IMG/VR virus record: IMGVR_UViG_3300042875_000570 | Coordinates: 1 to 44,406 of that record | DNA: 44,406 nt | Direction: 5' to 3' (one strand) | Source of the DNA: a virus | Shown: piece by piece, positions 1 through 12,400 of the stretch | How the letters are laid out: each line of letters starts with the position of its first letter | Numbering within the stretch: position 1 is the first letter of the stretch | Notes under the pieces: model-generated | What the model was told of the DNA's origin: nothing | The model's input: the letters and a program-made list of their open reading frames with translations, nothing else | Databases searched by the model: none | Made by a program: the position numbers and the translations under genes

Positions 1-1118
1 TCTGATCCAACTGAAAATCTTTTTTGAGCAAATTCAGCTATAGACCCAGCACTAACTGCTAGATCTAGTAGTCCACTAGTGCGTATTTTGTCCCATATGT
101 TTTTGCCATATTTTTCATTTGCTGGGATAGTCGCTGTGCCAGATGGTTTAAATAAATTATAAAAACCTTTTTTAATTGATTCTATTTTTGATGGATCATA
201 GAATGGCGATTCCTTGTCAAGTAAGCTTGACGGAAGTTTAGTTGCCAGATAGCCATCAAGTTCGAAAGTAACCTTCCACTTTCCTAAAATTGTATTTAGT
301 TGTTCTTCTAAAAATGTTGTATTGGCACCTTCGACTACCGATGATTCTGGGTTTGATTTATAATCTTGACTTTCTGCATTGTAATTCTGTAATTTTTCTT
401 TTACAGCTCTTAATGCAGCTAGCGTTCCGGCTATAGTTGTACTATAAAGTCTATTGTAGACCATCCCCAAATCTTTACCTGGAAGGTCTGAATTTCTTGC
501 TATATATTGTGTTACATATTTCTCTACCTCAGGCTCCTTAGTAGATTCTGAATTAAGAAGATACCTGAACATGTAGTCAGTAAATGCTATTGCGGAATAT
601 GTATCTTTTGAACCAAGCGATTGATATAAGTTTGTTCTTTTATAAAGATTTGGTGGGTAAAATTCTTCGCCAAAAGATAGAATTCCAGCGCTCATTACTG
701 GATAAGTTGGACCAGTTGTAGTTTTTAATCCACCAGTACTAGACTTAACCTTTGGGTTTGTCCTAGTAATGCCTTTTCCAGCGTCTTTTATTGGTTTAAA
801 ATAAATATTATAAAGGTCTTTAATTCTATCTTGAGTAGCACTTGATGGACCATTCTGCGTTTCTATACGTGTATTTAATCCATTTTCTAAATAATCATAT
901 TCGAAATATGCACTATTGAACTGTGATAATGGGTTTAGAAATTGTTGTTTCCATCCAACATTAGGATCATTATTAATTGCTGTTCTTATCGCTTGTAAAC
1001 CAGGCTCATAGTAGTAATCAAATAAATCTTGAACATCAGCTATAATTGCTTCAATCTCGACCTGCGTAAGGCCCTTCATGTATTCTGTTACTTCTGTATT
1101 TAATACCTGTTCAGCCAT
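1..1118 (-). CDS. Tail/baseplate-side protein of unknown function, 3' end outside window
   Basis: An uninterrupted reading frame runs from an ATG at 1118 to the left edge (372 complete codons, no stop), so the C terminus is missing. I do not recognise the family. The visible part is mostly soluble and mixed helical, with no signal peptide, membrane segment or catalytic motif I can name; it begins MAEQVLNTEVTEYMKGLTQV. It lies two bases after the stop of the 154-residue gene and downstream of the giant tail proteins, which suggests a baseplate or other virion role by position only. Arginines are almost all AGA/AGG, unlike the capsid gene, and no CGG codon is present. Confidence 0.75.
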   Translation of the reverse strand, partial: MAEQVLNTEVTEYMKGLTQVEIEAIIADVQDLFDYYYEPGLQAIRTAINNDPNVGWKQQFLNPLSQFNSAYFEYDYLENGLNTRIETQNGPSSATQDRIKDLYNIYFKPIKDAGKGITRTNPKVKSSTGGLKTTTGPTYPVMSAGILSFGEEFYPPNLYKRTNLYQSLGSKDTYSAIAFTDYMFRYLLNSESTKEPEVEKYVTQYIARNSDLPGKDLGMVYNRLYSTTIAGTLAALRAVKEKLQNYNAESQDYKSNPESSVVEGANTTFLEEQLNTILGKWKVTFELDGYLATKLPSSLLDKESPFYDPSKIESIKKGFYNLFKPSGTATIPANEKYGKNIWDKIRTSGLLDLAVSAGSIAEFAQKRFSVGS

Positions 1119-1120
1119 AG

Positions 1121-1585
1121 TTAAAACATTCCGTTAATATTAAGAGATTGATTTAGTCTATTACTGGAGCTACCAGTCATAGTTTCATTTGTATAATTAT
1201 TAATTATACCTTGATTTTGTTTATTTGTAAAAAGAAAACTAGCACCCCTTTGAGTGCTAAAGTTTTTATCTTTAGATTTATACCTAGCTGTTTGAAGTTG
1301 AGTTGCATCATAACCTCTATTGTCCATCTGAACATGAGCTGACTTACCAGTATCTAGACCCTCCATAGACCCTCTAATTGGATCTGGGTTGCCATCATTT
1401 AATTTACTTCTAGATTGATGAGCTGTAGTTCTTTGCGTTCTTGCAGAACTAGAAAATTCTGATGTCTTAGAAGTTGAGATTGAAGCTGAGTAGTGATTTG
1501 CTGTTCTTGTTTTTGTATTTGGATTCGACTTAATATTTGATGCTATTCTTAAATTTTTATTTTGATTGTCTGCACCAAGAATCAT
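1121..1585 (-). CDS. Small hypothetical protein in the tail gene cluster
   Basis: A 154-residue polar protein rich in Ser, Asn, Thr, Lys and Arg, with no hydrophobic segment, looking largely disordered; nearly half the N-terminal 60 residues are S/T/N/K/R. No family is recognised. The ATG at 1585 is preceded by an AGGTG-like ribosome binding sequence. It sits eight bases after the large recoded gene and two bases before the next gene, so it is probably co-transcribed and could be a linker or chaperone for the tail proteins around it. That role is inferred from position only. Confidence 0.6.
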   Translation of the reverse strand: MILGADNQNKNLRIASNIKSNPNTKTRTANHYSASISTSKTSEFSSSARTQRTTAHQSRSKLNDGNPDPIRGSMEGLDTGKSAHVQMDNRGYDATQLQTARYKSKDKNFSTQRGASFLFTNKQNQGIINNYTNETMTGSSSNRLNQSLNINGMF

Positions 1586-1593
1586 ATCAACAC

Positions 1594-4500
1594 CTAAAAA
1601 GAGCTAGCTACTTCTGAGTAGGGATCTCTACCTAATTGAGGGAGTCCTCTAGACATAGTACTGTTAATTGGTCCTTTAGCAACGGATCTTGCACTATTGC
1701 CAAAAGCTTCTATCTGATTTCTTGAACCTTCAATGTGAACTGAATATCCAACTCCTGGTTTATAACCCGAGAACATAGAAGCATCTGGTATCTGAGGGGT
1801 TCTTTGAGGAAGAGTTTCATATGCTGATCCACCTGGCAAAAGTGGTGGACCTGATATTTCTTGTTCACCTCTATCTTTTGAACCAGAGTAAATAAAACTA
1901 GCTGCAATTAAACCTACTGCAGCATAGGCTGATTTTTTTACTATTGGATTATCAAATGCTTCACCAAGTTTTCCATCTCTCCATGAGTCTGTCAACCTTT
2001 TATATTTTCCACGATTTGCTTGAGCTAAATTAGTAAGATCATCCTCTTGATCAGACTCAGTTAGTCCAGACAAAACCCTAGACCTAACATCTTGATCTAT
2101 GCCTTTGTCGTCTAAATCGATTCCACCAGTCCCAGAATAAGATAAGATATCTTCCATCCCGGTATCTTTAAGATATCTTCTTGCATTAGAAAATTGTAAT
2201 ATTCTTCTAGAAATAAGTAATGTGTCTTCATCTAGACCCATCTTAGCTAGTCCAGTTTCTGATTCAGAGGCGGCAATAAAAGCTGCTGCAAGTCTGTGGT
2301 CATCAGAAACTCTCGATGTATTCATTCTTACATGTGATTCTAGAACATCTCTTGATTGTCTTAAGATATCTGCTCTGTCTTGCGGACTCATTGCATTAGC
2401 TTGAGCTATCATGTCATCTAGTTGATTTGCTAAAGATTCTATATTTTCTTGCTTTCTTAAGAACTTTAACTCTCTTGCTCTTTGAGATCCATAAACTAAA
2501 TTTTTAATATCATTTTCGTCACCAGTTCCACTTAGTAATCCTTCGTAACCCCTTGTGCCTCTAAATCTAGATGTATTAGAAAGTCTCTCCATATTATCCA
2601 ATATGTCTTGAACTGTAGTATTTTGAGTTCCTTGCACGCCAGCATAAATCATAGACCTTAGCTGCTCTCCTATTTGTTGCTTCTTTAATAGGCCCTCATA
2701 AATAAAACTCTCTGATTCAGCTCCAGTCTTAGCTGATATATTCGACAAAACATCTTCACTTTCAGCAGATAGTCTTGAATATTCGTTAAGTATATTTTCA
2801 GCTATTGTAGTAGCTTCTCTAGAGGTATTAATCTCTCCAAGATATTGAGTTGTCCTTCTTGCATTTACCGAATCAGACAATGCGTCCACAGCATCTTTAT
2901 TATTTTTTCCAATTTTAGCCATAGCACTTGCGTGAGCAAATTTGCTATCAGTTGCCATTCCAGCTATTCTTATAACCTGTTCATTTAATTCTGAAGAATC
3001 GTTTGCTTTTTTAGCTAAATCAATTTCAGAGATGTAACTCTTCATTGCTTCATTTGTTTGAAGCGTGTTTCCTGCTTCCTTAACAAATCCTTCTCTTAAT
3101 GAATCAATTGCCATATTTAAAGCGTCTGGACTTTTAAGTCTTGCTTTAATAAATTCTGGATCTATTCCAGCAAGGTCTTCTCCGGACATTCCAGCCTCAA
3201 GTGCCATTGCCCTAAGTCTTCCTATTCTTTCGAACTTAGCCTGTATTGCTGCGTCAGCAACATTTTGCGAAAGTGATTTTCCATCTTGATAACCCTTTTG
3301 CTTAAGAATTCTTTCAACTGCAAGAGTTGCTTCTGGTCCATTGTTATCCATAAGCTCTTTTAGAACCTGGTATTGATTACCTACTGCAGCTTCTCCAAGA
3401 AGATATTGATCTCCAGAAAGATTAGTTACAATATCAACTACATCAGATGGGGAAATAATTCCTGCGGTTGTTTTAGATATTATGTCATCAACTCTAGATC
3501 CTAAGCCTTTAGCTCTTAGCTTATCAACAATGTTCTGTTCTTGATCAGATGAAGCTGTTGCTATTAACATCTTGTTAATGTACTGACCAATATTTTCTTT
3601 TTTAGAAAGAGCTTCTATAGCTTTTTTCTGGTAGTCAGACTCAATAATAGCTTGAAGCTTTCTTGCTTTGCGACCACTTGATGTACTTAGTGCTTCTCCT
3701 ATTTCTTCTTGGGTATATATTTTTCCTGTTTGATCACCAAAAAATTGTCTTAATTCTGATTGTGTTTCATCAAGAAAATTAAACTTTCCTGCCTCTTTAA
3801 ATACTCTCAATATAGACCCGTAGTTATATTGATTAACTAAAAATTGTTCATCAACAAACTTAGAACCTTTTGATATTAATTCTTCTACTTTTTCTTTTGT
3901 CAATTCAAGAGGGGAGGCTACACCTCCTCCTTCTCTTCTTAGCATTTCCATGATTTGGTCATCATGTTTAATAAGTTGTTTTGTATATAAACCTTTTGTT
4001 TCTGCTCCAGACATTAACTTTAAAATTGCATCCTCTACTGAGCCAGCTTTGTCTGGTCGATTAACTAAATCAGACTCTGCTAAATTGGCTAGTAGTATGT
4101 CTATGCTTTTTTTGTCCGTACCTTTAGCTGTCAATGAGCGGTTAATTAAATCAAAAATTTGATCTTGATCTTTTACCGAATCTAATTGCTCCATAAGGGC
4201 ATCGTTATTTTCTAAAAACATTTTAATGGTATCAGAAGAACCAAATTTTGGCATTGCAAAAATAAATTCTGCTGGTCCAGTTGGCTGACGAAATATAAAT
4301 GTACTTAACCTTTGATTTCCACTAGCATCTTGAAAGACCCTGGGCATAACTATGCCTTCGTCGTCTAAGTCGAATCCACCAAGAGCGTGTTTAAATTTAA
4401 GTGCAGCGTTTCCAGCAAACAACATTTTATGACCTTGCATTTGAAATTCAAGAGCATCTATTGCTTGTCCTTTAACATTAATAGACCTTCTTCCAGAGCC

Positions 4501-6448
4501 TAATATTGGCCCAAGTGTATTTGCGCTTGTTCTTCCACCGTAGAATGACTGTTCGGTATCAATAGCTACTCTAAATGCATCTTCTAATGCTGGCTGAAAG
4601 AATCCATCTTTTTCTCTATATAAATTTGATTGAACTTCTTTAAATAGATAATTAAAAAGCTGAGGCATTGTTCTTATGTCTAGACCACTTTCAATGGCGC
4701 CCTTTAACTCCCTCATGTACAGTCTTTGTCTTTCAGCGCTTGATCTTTTTGCTGCTGGAAGTTCTGATAGATTTTTTTCAGCTCCTTCAAAAATTTGTTT
4801 TCTTAGAACTGGGCTAATTTCTCCGGTTTCTAATGCAGATTGAAGAGAATTTATTACTCTTGTAGTTCTTCTATTTTGAGCTTCACGAGTAGTTTCATTG
4901 TTAAAAACATTTCCATGAAACGCTGGAGCAAGTGGATCGTAAAAAACTTTTGAGCTTGGATCTCCCTGAAGAACTAAGTTTATAGAACTTGTTTGTCCGC
5001 ATGATTGCAGTCTCACGTTTTACTGCTACGTCTGTAGTAATTAATGCATACTTACTTAGTGGACCTCTAAGATTAGCTTGATCAACAACTGCTTTAACCA
5101 TTCTTGGAGTATTATTATCTTGAAAAAATATTCTGCTAGTTATTGCTTGAAAATTATCTGGAGTCATGTTTTGAAGCTGTGATCTTAGTTCTGTAATTCT
5201 AGATTCTATCTGAGGACTGCTACTACCAGATCTTACTGCAGCTTCTAGTGCAGTTAACTCTGACCTCATTTGTTTTGACATTGCATTAAAAACTTTTGAA
5301 TTTATAACTGAAGTTCCGTCATACTGGGATTCAAAAGCACTTTCTAAAATTGATTTCATACTTTTAACTTGGTCATCTTGAGAATCTACTCCAGATAATA
5401 TTGACTGAAGAGCAGCAGAACCTCTAGCACTAACTTTTCCTTGTTTATCTAAGAAAGTTGTTGTTTTAAGTGTTTCAGTTAAATCTTCAAAATTAACAAT
5501 TCCACCATAAAAAGCTTTTTGTTCTTCGTCTAATCCTTGCATTAAAAACTGTGATTTTAAAGAATCTGATTTGTTTATGTTAGCAAAATTAGGATCGTTT
5601 ATTAGTCTTTCGTAGTTCTGAGTAATCTGAGAAAGATCTTTGGAAACATTAAATATTTTTACATTTGTTTCATTTAATGAATCACCTTGTATTCCAGCTA
5701 GTCCTAACATTTCTTTTAATTGGTCTCCAGCTAAAGAAATATCCCTAAGACCTATTGCTCCTCTAACTCTTTTTCCAACTTTAGAAAATAATGAACCAGT
5801 TTTTCCGCTTTGAAGAGATTTAATTAACTCTTCTCTACCAAATATTCCACCAACATCGTCAGACGTAAGACTAAACAATTCAGATATTTGCTTAAAAGAC
5901 AATGCAGCACCTTTGCCTGGATCACCAACAAAAACTTTTAGTAAGTTAAATTCACCGTCATCTGGAATTACAACACCTTCTTTAATCTTATTACTTATTT
6001 GAGTATTGCCTTGTACTGATCTAAATGTTCCAATCTCAAAATATAATTTAGATGGATCGGATATTCCAAGCTCTGTTAATGTATTTTGTGATAGAGTTCC
6101 AAGTCTTTTTTGTATGTCGATAAGCCTTTGTTCCATTCCACCAAGACCCCTCATATTTAATGATGAGTCTTCAAGCCTTCCGGTTAACCTTGTAAAAGTC
6201 GTAACCCCATCTGTACTGGCTTTATTAAAAGCTTCTCTTACTGTAGAAAAAGCTTCACCTGTTCTAGCGTAAACAAACTTAACAACACCATCAATAACAT
6301 CTGCTTTTACAATTCCACCTAGACCATACATCGTTCCACTTAGAGCTCGCTGATGCATAGCTAGGTTAACTGGATTGTAAGTGGTGTCTGGCAATGAGTT
6401 AAGAGACACATTAGTATTTGCTCTTTGCCCTTTAAGAAAATCAAACAT
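1594..6448 (-). CDS. Giant tail-region structural protein, 1617 aa, joined through a +1 frameshift at CGGA
   Basis: Two open frames overlap here: one from the ATG at 6448 ending at 4901 (515 aa), and one in the +1 frame from about 5016 to 1594 (1140 aa). The second has no ribosome binding site at its only early start (a GTG at 5016), and stops close its frame just upstream. The first frame contains a single CGG codon, 4999-4997, followed by A. Skipping one base there gives one continuous protein of 483 + 1 + 1133 residues. It is largely helical. Near its C terminus there is one hydrophobic segment (AYAAVGLIAASFIYSG). An acidic GGFDLDDEG motif sits near residue 690. The family is not recognised. 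The ATG at 6448 lies one base after the TAG of the 2232-aa gene. Position after the chaperones and giant tail gene suggests a tail or baseplate component. If the shift is partial, a 515-aa form would also be made. Confidence 0.75.
4996..4999 (-). other. +1 recoding site (CGGA) inside the 1617-aa tail gene
   Basis: Minus-strand context is ATC ATG CGG A CAA ACA AGT. This is the only in-frame CGG found in the 515-aa frame, and none was found in the 1140-aa frame. The +1 frame has stop codons just upstream of the site (the last is TAA, six bases before the GTG) and is open from there to 1597. The zero frame continues to a stop at 4901 with a basic, serine-rich tail that looks like out-of-frame sequence. 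Reading CGGA as one unit, or skipping C and reading GGA as glycine, joins the two frames. Confidence 0.75.
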
Positions 6449-6449
6449 A

Positions 6450-9400
6450 CTAAACTAACCTAAGGTTTGAGAATATATTTACTTCGCTTGATCCATATGG
6501 ATTTCTATTTGCGTTCACGCTTCCTGAAACACCCATTCTTGACATCATTGCTCTTAACTCTGCTCCAACATCTTCTTCTTTTGTATTTTCAAAGAATGAT
6601 GGATATGAAGGATTAGTAAGATCAGCTTCTTTTATCTGTTGTGGATAGTAACCCATTTGAGACATTTCAAGACCCATCTGCTGACCCATTTTAATTTTAA
6701 CATGTTCTAAATTGGTATTTGGATGCCAGCCTTCCCAGTGTTGATCTGGAAGTTCATGCCTACTAAAATATTCAGCTAAATCTGGTTTTTCTTCTACCTT
6801 CATACCCCATGCAGTTTGATAGATTCTTCTCTCTAATCTTCCTGCTGTAGAAAGTATTCTTTCTCTTTGCTCTGGATCAGTTTCTTGAACCATTGCTTTA
6901 AAGTGTTCTCTTTTTCTTTTTGGAACAGCTAATGATATATTCTCAACAGAAAAATTTTCTAAACTAGCACCATACATTGTTCTTTTTGCTGCAGACTGAA
7001 ATGTGGCAGCAGAAGCTGAATCCCCTGATGCTTGGTACTTTGAAGCTAAACTTGTATTTTTAACATATCCTAATATATCAATATATTCTTCTAAGGCTAT
7101 TTCTTTTACTCTAGCTTCTGGCATTACTCTTTGACCTGTTAATGCTTCAGTTATATTACCTTTTGCTGATGCTGCAAAACCAGCCATTCCACCAACGATT
7201 GATCCAACAGTTTTGCCTGGTGCAGTTCTACCAAAAAGAGATCCCGCAGCACCAGTGGCCAACGTAGCAGTAATTGGATCTCTTTGGGAAGCTCTATTCA
7301 ATAGGGGTTCTATAAAACTTTCGTATGGTCTTTGCCATTCTGGAAAAGTTGCTCCATAAACATTTTTTCTTTCCCAATCTTCTACTGCAGTTCTTTTTTG
7401 TAGAAATTTAGTATTAAAAAAAGTATCCCTGTGAGCTATATATTCACCAGCTCTGTTTAAAGTGTGTAGAGCGGGATTCATCCCCATTTCTTCTGGAGTT
7501 GTACCCTTATACTTATAAGGACTGAATTGATACTTGGTAGTTGTGTCTTCTACCTGTCCTCTTATCTCGTCAACTTTTATTCTTTCTGCCGGAGATAAAT
7601 CACCCATTTTTATAGTTCTATTTAAAGATCTAAATTGAGTTGAATAAGGCGCAACATCGGCTAATATGTCTAACTGATTTACCTTACCATACCTTCCTGT
7701 TTCATCTCCATATAAAGTATTAAATCTTTCATAGCCTGTTCCAGGAAGTCTTATTTCACCCTCTTGAACCTTAGTGTATGGGTCACCTCTAGTAAAGTCA
7801 GTAAAATAATCTGCGCCTGGAAGGAAAGGATATTGTTGACCCATTGTATTTTTAATTGGGTTTAAGTAGGTAACGTCATTTCTTTCTTTTGGTATGAATC
7901 TTCTAACTATTTCAGAAATTTCAATATTACCCATTGGCCCTTCGCCAGCAGTTGGAAGGTCGCCTAAACCACCAAGGTTCAAATCCCAAAAAGCTCTAGT
8001 AGTACCGTACCCTTTAGAGGCTGATTGAAGTACAGATACTTGAGGAGACATATCTTGATTTCCAAAACCAAGGCCCTCTCTAAGAGATCCAAATGCAAAT
8101 CCATAGATACCAGCTGTTTCTTGAAGTCTATAACCTAGCTCGCTTGCTTGAAACTGAGTTGACCCATAGGATATGGGTTCACCAACAGGAATAATATTTG
8201 GAGGAATAATTCCTGATACCTTTGGAGGACCATAAGAAATTCCACTTCTTAATTGCTGGTTATAAGCGCCTATTTGACCAAGAACAGCTCTTGATGCAGT
8301 TGCAGTTGGCCCTGCTGCGTCAACCATTCTTGCGTTAATTTGCCCTATGTCATCATTTCCACCATATGCAAAACCCCCAGACGCCTGCATTGATAACGTG
8401 TAGGAACCCTGTGATGCTGGAGTATTTAACGCTGTAACTTTTCCTGAAGTTAATAATCCAGCAGAGTTGTAGGCACCTCTTTCTCCTGCTGGAACATAGT
8501 TAGCTAAAGCAGCATTAGTTTCTCTTTCATGCATCTGAACTTGTGGTTTTAATAATCTTCCTATTGTAAGATTTGCAACAGATGTAGCTGGACCAAATGG
8601 CCCAGTAAAGTATTCTCCAGTTACAGGATAAGGTCTATCAGAATAATTTTCTCTTTCAAATCTATATGGATCAAGAGGTCTAAGTGGAGAAAAGTCATAC
8701 CCAAAAGCCAGTTTTTCTATTGGACTTTCAAATGCAGATTCCGGAGTATATGCACTTCCTTCGGCTAATTTTCTATAATAAGAAGGTCTATAGTAGAGTA
8801 CTTTTCCACCCTGAAATGGAGTAGTTCCAAGTGGCCAATATCTTCCTTGCCTAATTGGAACTTCGCCTTCAAGTAATTGCTCTTTTTTCTCTTCATACGA
8901 CATTCCCCCTGGTATTAGGCCTGCACCGATTGATTGGCCCTCTACGGCGATTCTAGCAGCCTTTGTGGTGAAGAACGGAGAGTAAACCCTGTTGCCTTTT
9001 TCATCTCTTTCGTTTACTGCTCCACCTATGGTTCTATCTACAGCTAGTGCTGTTGCTCCAACGGCAGTAATTGGAAGAGCTCTTTTTGCAATCATTCCAC
9101 GCATATAAAGATCTACCGGACCGCCATACTGACTTTGGTCAAGTTGCATGCCGAATGTTCCAAAGTATTTATTCAGTCTTCCAAACATATGAGACATTGG
9201 AATAGAACCACTTGAGAAGTTTTCTGGATTTTTATAAGTTCCAAATCCTAGTGCACTTTTTGTTGCTCCAAATGGATCTCTTGAAAAAGCTGTTCCAAAA
9301 GTTGGAAGCATAGTATAACTTTGACCAGAACCCAAAAGGTTAACTGACATGTCATTTAATTCATAAGGTGCAGTTCCAAATTTACTGCTTAAAGATGGTA

Positions 9401-12400
9401 GAACTCTTGAAAGAGGTCTTCTGATCGATGTGTCAACCATGGACACTTGACCCTTATTGAATACATTAAATAATGATCTTATTTCTTCATTATTCTCAGA
9501 AAGGTTTAGCACCTTTCTTAATGCGCTAGCTGCATTCTGTGTTGCTGTTTTTTCTCCAGCAAAGCTTGTAAATGCAGAAAAGTTGAACAAGGTAGATATA
9601 GCATAAGCTCTTGCTTCGACTGCAGCGTCTAAGCCTATTTTGCCCTGTGATTGAAGATCTCTAGTAATTTTAGATACTTGAGTAAATATGTCTTCAGTAC
9701 TATGAGTTGCTCTAGAAGATGCAGGTGCTACCTGTCTTAGCATTTGATTTTTTTGAGCTATGTATCTGAATATTTCGTTTTTTGCTTTATCGACATTAAT
9801 TTCAGGTGAGTCAAGATACTTTTCAATTCTAGAAAAAGATCCTTGAAATTGCCTTACGTCAAAATCTCCACTGCGCAAAGTGGAGATAGTTGGAGATTGA
9901 TCAAGTTTTAAAGACCTTACTGACTGTCTAACATCTTCACCACTAGCTATGGAACTTGTTTTTACTCCAGCTGATGTAAATAAATCAGGTACATCATCTT
10001 CAAGTTTCTTCATTATCTTTTGATTTATATTAAACTTGAATGTGCTTTTTCTAAATGACTCAACAGCTTTTAATACTTCGGATTGGTTATACCTTATACT
10101 TCCAGATTCGTCAGTAATATTTAAAGAATTTTTATCAAGAGTAAGTTTTGATTTTTTAACACCTCTGCCATAAGAAAGACTTTGTTCTTTAGAGGAAATA
10201 ATTTGTGAAATTATTCTACTATTGTTAATGTCAGAAGCTCTGTCTTTAAATCTTCTACCAAGTCTAAATAAAGAGTTAGGTTGTTCTGCATCTATATCAA
10301 ATGCTTTTTTAAACCTAGAAAATTTACCTACTTGACCACCAACTTGATCGACTCTTTCGCCAGCCATCCCTGTTGCATTTCTGGCTTCACGGCTAAATAT
10401 TTCTGTACTAGAAGAAGGAATTGGCCTATAGAGACCAGCTAAGTCTTTTATTCTTCTATCACCAAAAGCTCCACCAAATTCTGTAAGAGTTCCTCTTGTT
10501 CCTTTGTTCTTATTTAAGAGAAAAAAGTCTGGCCTAGATTGGCCCTGAGGGACAAATGGCTGAACTGATCTTGAGCTTACATACTGCAGCATTGGAGAAT
10601 TTCTTGCATCAGCAAGAGATCTCGCACCTAGCATGTCAGCTGGGTTAAATCCAACAATAGGTATTTTAAAATCAGAAGCTATAAAATCTTTTGCTCTAGT
10701 TAAAACATTGGAAACTTGAGTAAAGTCTAGTATTTCTCCAGACCTAGTTTTATACATTCCTTTAATTGCACTTTGACCCATTGTTTGAGTAGCACTGCCG
10801 AGACCTCCAGTTACTGGATCAAACGTTGCTTGAGCAGAAGCTATTTGTCTGATTGCAGCTTGTTGCTCTTCTGGAAGATATCTAAAGACTCCTCTTTCAA
10901 GAGCATCATCAACTAATACTGGTTTTAGTCCAAGAATATTAGATTGACCACCAAAGAATCCTGTTGATAATTTTCTTTGATTAAGAAGAAAATCTCTCAT
11001 GTATCCAAAGTCAGTTGGGTCTATTCCCTTTTTGGCGATGTCGGATCTTAGTACACTTGTCGATAATGACTTACCGGTTGAGTCAGTTAATTTAATTCCA
11101 AGAGTTTGTGCAGTTTTTCTAGTAAGGAAAGATTGTTTTCCTTCAGAAATATCTCCAATAAAATCAAGATAACTTTGTTTAGATGGCTTTAAGGTTTGTG
11201 ATGCAGCTTGGGGTAGGTAACTAGATCTAACTTGATTCCAGTTAGATGCTATTTTTTGTGATAGATCCTTCCTGAACTCTTGGCTAAGAAACATGGAATC
11301 TATTTCTTTTATAGAGTCAGCTAAAGCGTTTCCGACTCCCTAATGCTTCTTGAAAATCTTTTCCACCTCTAACAGTTCTAAACTTTTCTAGAATGTCATC
11401 AAAGAAACCAGATGACTGGACTTCAATATCCATTGCATCATCAGTGAATGTAGATTTTCTACCTAAGGTTATTCTATTTGTAATGTCAGAAGGAGATCTT
11501 CTTGAAGGCAGTTGCTTAATGTCTATGTTGGCAACAAATCTATCCGCAAGAGTTTCATTTACTCCTTTTTCCTTGATTAAATGTCTAGCTAATTGATTTT
11601 TATATTCATCTTCTAATTGACCTTTATAAAACGTACTTCCCCTAAAGGCTTCATTTGAATAGCCTCCAGTTGTTAAGTCTCCTGGACCACCTCTACCTAG
11701 AGTGTGGTAACCTTGTGCAAACTTACTTAGTTTACTTGAATGTTGGGATTGAACGGCATTAATAGACTTTTGCAAAAGATTTTCTGCACTAGTGGCATCT
11801 AATCCTTTTTGCTTTAGGTTTAGGGCATTATTAGATAAAGCGTCATCAAGAGCGCCTCTAGAAGAATATCCAAACTTTTGAACTATTTGACCAAGTGCAG
11901 CCTGTTCTGAAAGCCTGCCAGACACAACATCATGAGCAACTCCTAAAGCTTTAAATTGATTTTTTGCTACTACTGATCCAGATCTAAAACCCTTAAAACC
12001 TGGCATTGTATCAAGAATGCCAAGTCCATCATCTGATTCTCCAGTAAAAAAACCTCTAGCTCTTGCTGTGTTAACTTTTAGTCTATTTTTTGGATTCTTA
12101 TTATAAGCTTCTTGAGCTGCTACTGAGGCGCCATGTCTAGCTGCCTTTAAACTTTGAACAAACTCTGGTTGCGAGTTTTTTACTTCGCCAATCCCAGCGG
12201 CAAAAGCTCCAGATGTTTGTGAAGATAACTTTAATGCCTTACCTGTTATATTAGATATATCTTGCCCAACTTCTGCAAGTAGGGATCTTAGATCAATTGC
12301 TGTATTTGCAGCTTTTCTTTGTAGCGGGGATAGAGCCCTGAGGTCTTCCATTGAAGAAGCAAAAGTTGTTAAAGAACTTCTGCCTGCAGAACCAGCTGCA

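Noticed and set aside
4360-4390. GGFDLDDEG motif as an RNA polymerase NADFDGD-like catalytic site
   Set aside because: Only a loose resemblance; no other polymerase motifs are present in the protein and the context is structural.
4940-4960. Homopolymer error as the cause of the 515/1140-aa frame break
   Set aside because: A six-base A run here could hide an indel, and short T or A runs lie near two other breaks, but the in-frame CGGA at all four breaks and nowhere else explains them together. Read-level checks would settle it.
6446-6452. A third +1 junction between the 2232- and 1617-aa genes
   Set aside because: The second gene has its own ATG one base after the TAG, its frame is closed three codons upstream, and no CGG is present; an ordinary gene boundary fits.
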